A DNA stretch of 13,766 bases from DASSHC01 sp035693105 (GTDB lineage: Bacteria; Chloroflexota; Chloroflexia; Thermomicrobiales; Thermomicrobiaceae). Below the pieces are notes generated by a model. That model made no database searches, was not told where the DNA came from, and was given only the letters and a program-made list of their open reading frames with translations. Shown here piece after piece: positions 13,083 through 13,766 of this stretch. The position numbers and the translations under genes are program-made. The DNA is taken from NCBI GenBank assembly GCA_035693105.1, contig DASSHC010000033.1, positions 1-13,766 of the forward strand, read 5' to 3'. The number at the start of each line of letters is the position of its first letter. The stretch's first letter is position 1.

Positions 13083-13706
13083 ATGACGCGAAACGGAACG
13101 GGATACCGTCCGCTGGTAGAACGCTCCTTGCGGTTGGCGCGCCACGCTGCGCGTCTCGCACAATACCGCCGCCACTTTCGCGAGAGCTTCCATCTGCGCT
13201 ACATCGTGGTCAATCTCGTCTGCGGAGTCTTGCCCGATTACGCCAGCGGCGTGGTTCGAGGCCGCCTCTACCGCCTGGCGGGGTTTAGCATCGGCGATGG
13301 GGCGTTCCTGATGGCCAACCTGGACCTGCGCAGCGGGGCTCCCGGATTCTACGACAAGCTGGTGATCGGCCCCGACGCGATCATCGCCGATCACGTGAGC
13401 ATCAATCTCGACGCCTCCGTCACGATCGGCCGCAAGGTGGCGATCGCCCCGCACGTCTTGATTCACACCGGGACGCACCAGATCGGGCCGGGCTCTGCCC
13501 GCCTGGGCCGCTACACGGCTCTGCCGGTGACCATCGAGGACGGCGCCTGGATTCGCATCGGCGCCATCATCGCCCCAGGCGTGACGATCGGCAAAGGGAG
13601 CATCGTCGCGGCGGGCGCGGTCGTACTCAAAGACGTGCCGCCCAACACCTATGTCGAGGGAAATCCCGCTCAGGTCGTTCGTCGCCTGCCCTGGGGCGAG
13701 CGCTAG
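13083..13706 (+). CDS. Left-handed beta-helix (hexapeptide repeat) O-acetyltransferase
   Basis: This acyl-CoA-dependent transferase of about 207 residues, of the WbbJ/maltose O-acetyltransferase type, probably acetylates a sugar of the exopolysaccharide or its precursor. After a basic helical N-terminus (about 1-75), imperfect hexapeptide repeats run from about residue 92 to 190 (LVIGPDAIIADHVSI, SVTIGRKVAIAPHVLI, IAPGVTIGKGSIVAAGAVV). The loop IHTGTHQIGP carries His128 and His132, the likely catalytic histidine region. It closes with VEGNPAQVVRRL, the standard C-terminal signature. The length is normal. ATG 13083 is preferred because the promoter would start transcription there; an in-frame GTG lies at 13077. 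No SD is present. It is alone on its transcript within the window. Substrate is inferred from context only. Confidence 0.88.
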   Translation: MTRNGTGYRPLVERSLRLARHAARLAQYRRHFRESFHLRYIVVNLVCGVLPDYASGVVRGRLYRLAGFSIGDGAFLMANLDLRSGAPGFYDKLVIGPDAIIADHVSINLDASVTIGRKVAIAPHVLIHTGTHQIGPGSARLGRYTALPVTIEDGAWIRIGAIIAPGVTIGKGSIVAAGAVVLKDVPPNTYVEGNPAQVVRRLPWGER

Positions 13707-13766
13707 GCGCGGCCCGCCGCGTCGCGCGGTGCCGAGGATCAGCAGGCGGGGACGATCGGTCTTGAT

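Noticed and set aside
1..13766. tRNA/rRNA genes, CRISPR arrays, insertion sequences
   Set aside because: I saw no tRNA-like T-loop and acceptor patterns, no regularly spaced repeats, and no transposase-like protein or matching terminal inverted repeats on either strand.

Overview
The window looks like part of an exopolysaccharide (capsule-type) biosynthesis and processing locus from a high-GC bacterium. GTG starts with GGAG-type ribosome binding sites are common. The polysaccharide co-polymerase and its P-loop ATPase are separate genes, as in Gram-positive-type systems. Surface enzymes are lipoproteins or signal-peptide proteins, and no outer-membrane exporter (Wza type) is present. This fits a monoderm-like high-GC lineage such as Chloroflexota or possibly Actinomycetota. 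That placement is inference from style, with no marker gene to support it.

Layout. On the minus strand (59-1684) lies a polytopic O-antigen polymerase/ligase-like (Wzy/WaaL) membrane protein, preceded by a possible 30-codon upstream ORF that overlaps its GTG start. A roughly 550-bp divergent spacer separates it from a tight plus-strand operon (2238-9389). The operon order is: Wzz-type chain-length protein, degenerate BY-kinase-like P-loop ATPase, a 48-residue two-helix membrane protein, Wzx-type flippase, GT4 glycosyltransferase, and a 760-residue lipoprotein that fuses a discoidin-like domain, an SGNH/GDSL esterase and a GH5-like glycoside hydrolase. Gaps between these genes are 17-73 bp.

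Then comes about 1.43 kb (9390-10822) with no convincing gene but many hairpins and palindromes. It is followed by a second secreted GH5-type hydrolase (10823-12952; N-terminal beta-sandwich, carboxypeptidase-regulatory-like domain, then GH5). A 15-bp hairpin separates this from a left-handed beta-helix O-acetyltransferase (13083-13706), which appears to have its own promoter placed for leaderless transcription.

How the genes may work together (inference): the GT4 enzyme adds a sugar to a lipid-linked repeat unit, the flippase moves it outward, the Wzy-like protein polymerises it, and the Wzz/ATPase pair sets chain length. The acetyltransferase may decorate the polymer, and the two secreted hydrolases, one with a built-in esterase, may trim, release or de-esterify it. 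No priming glycosyltransferase and only one GT are present, so the remaining pathway genes must lie outside the window.

The most interesting items are the esterase-hydrolase lipoprotein inside the biosynthetic operon, the small two-helix protein, the atypical ATPase, and the hairpin-rich gene-free stretch.
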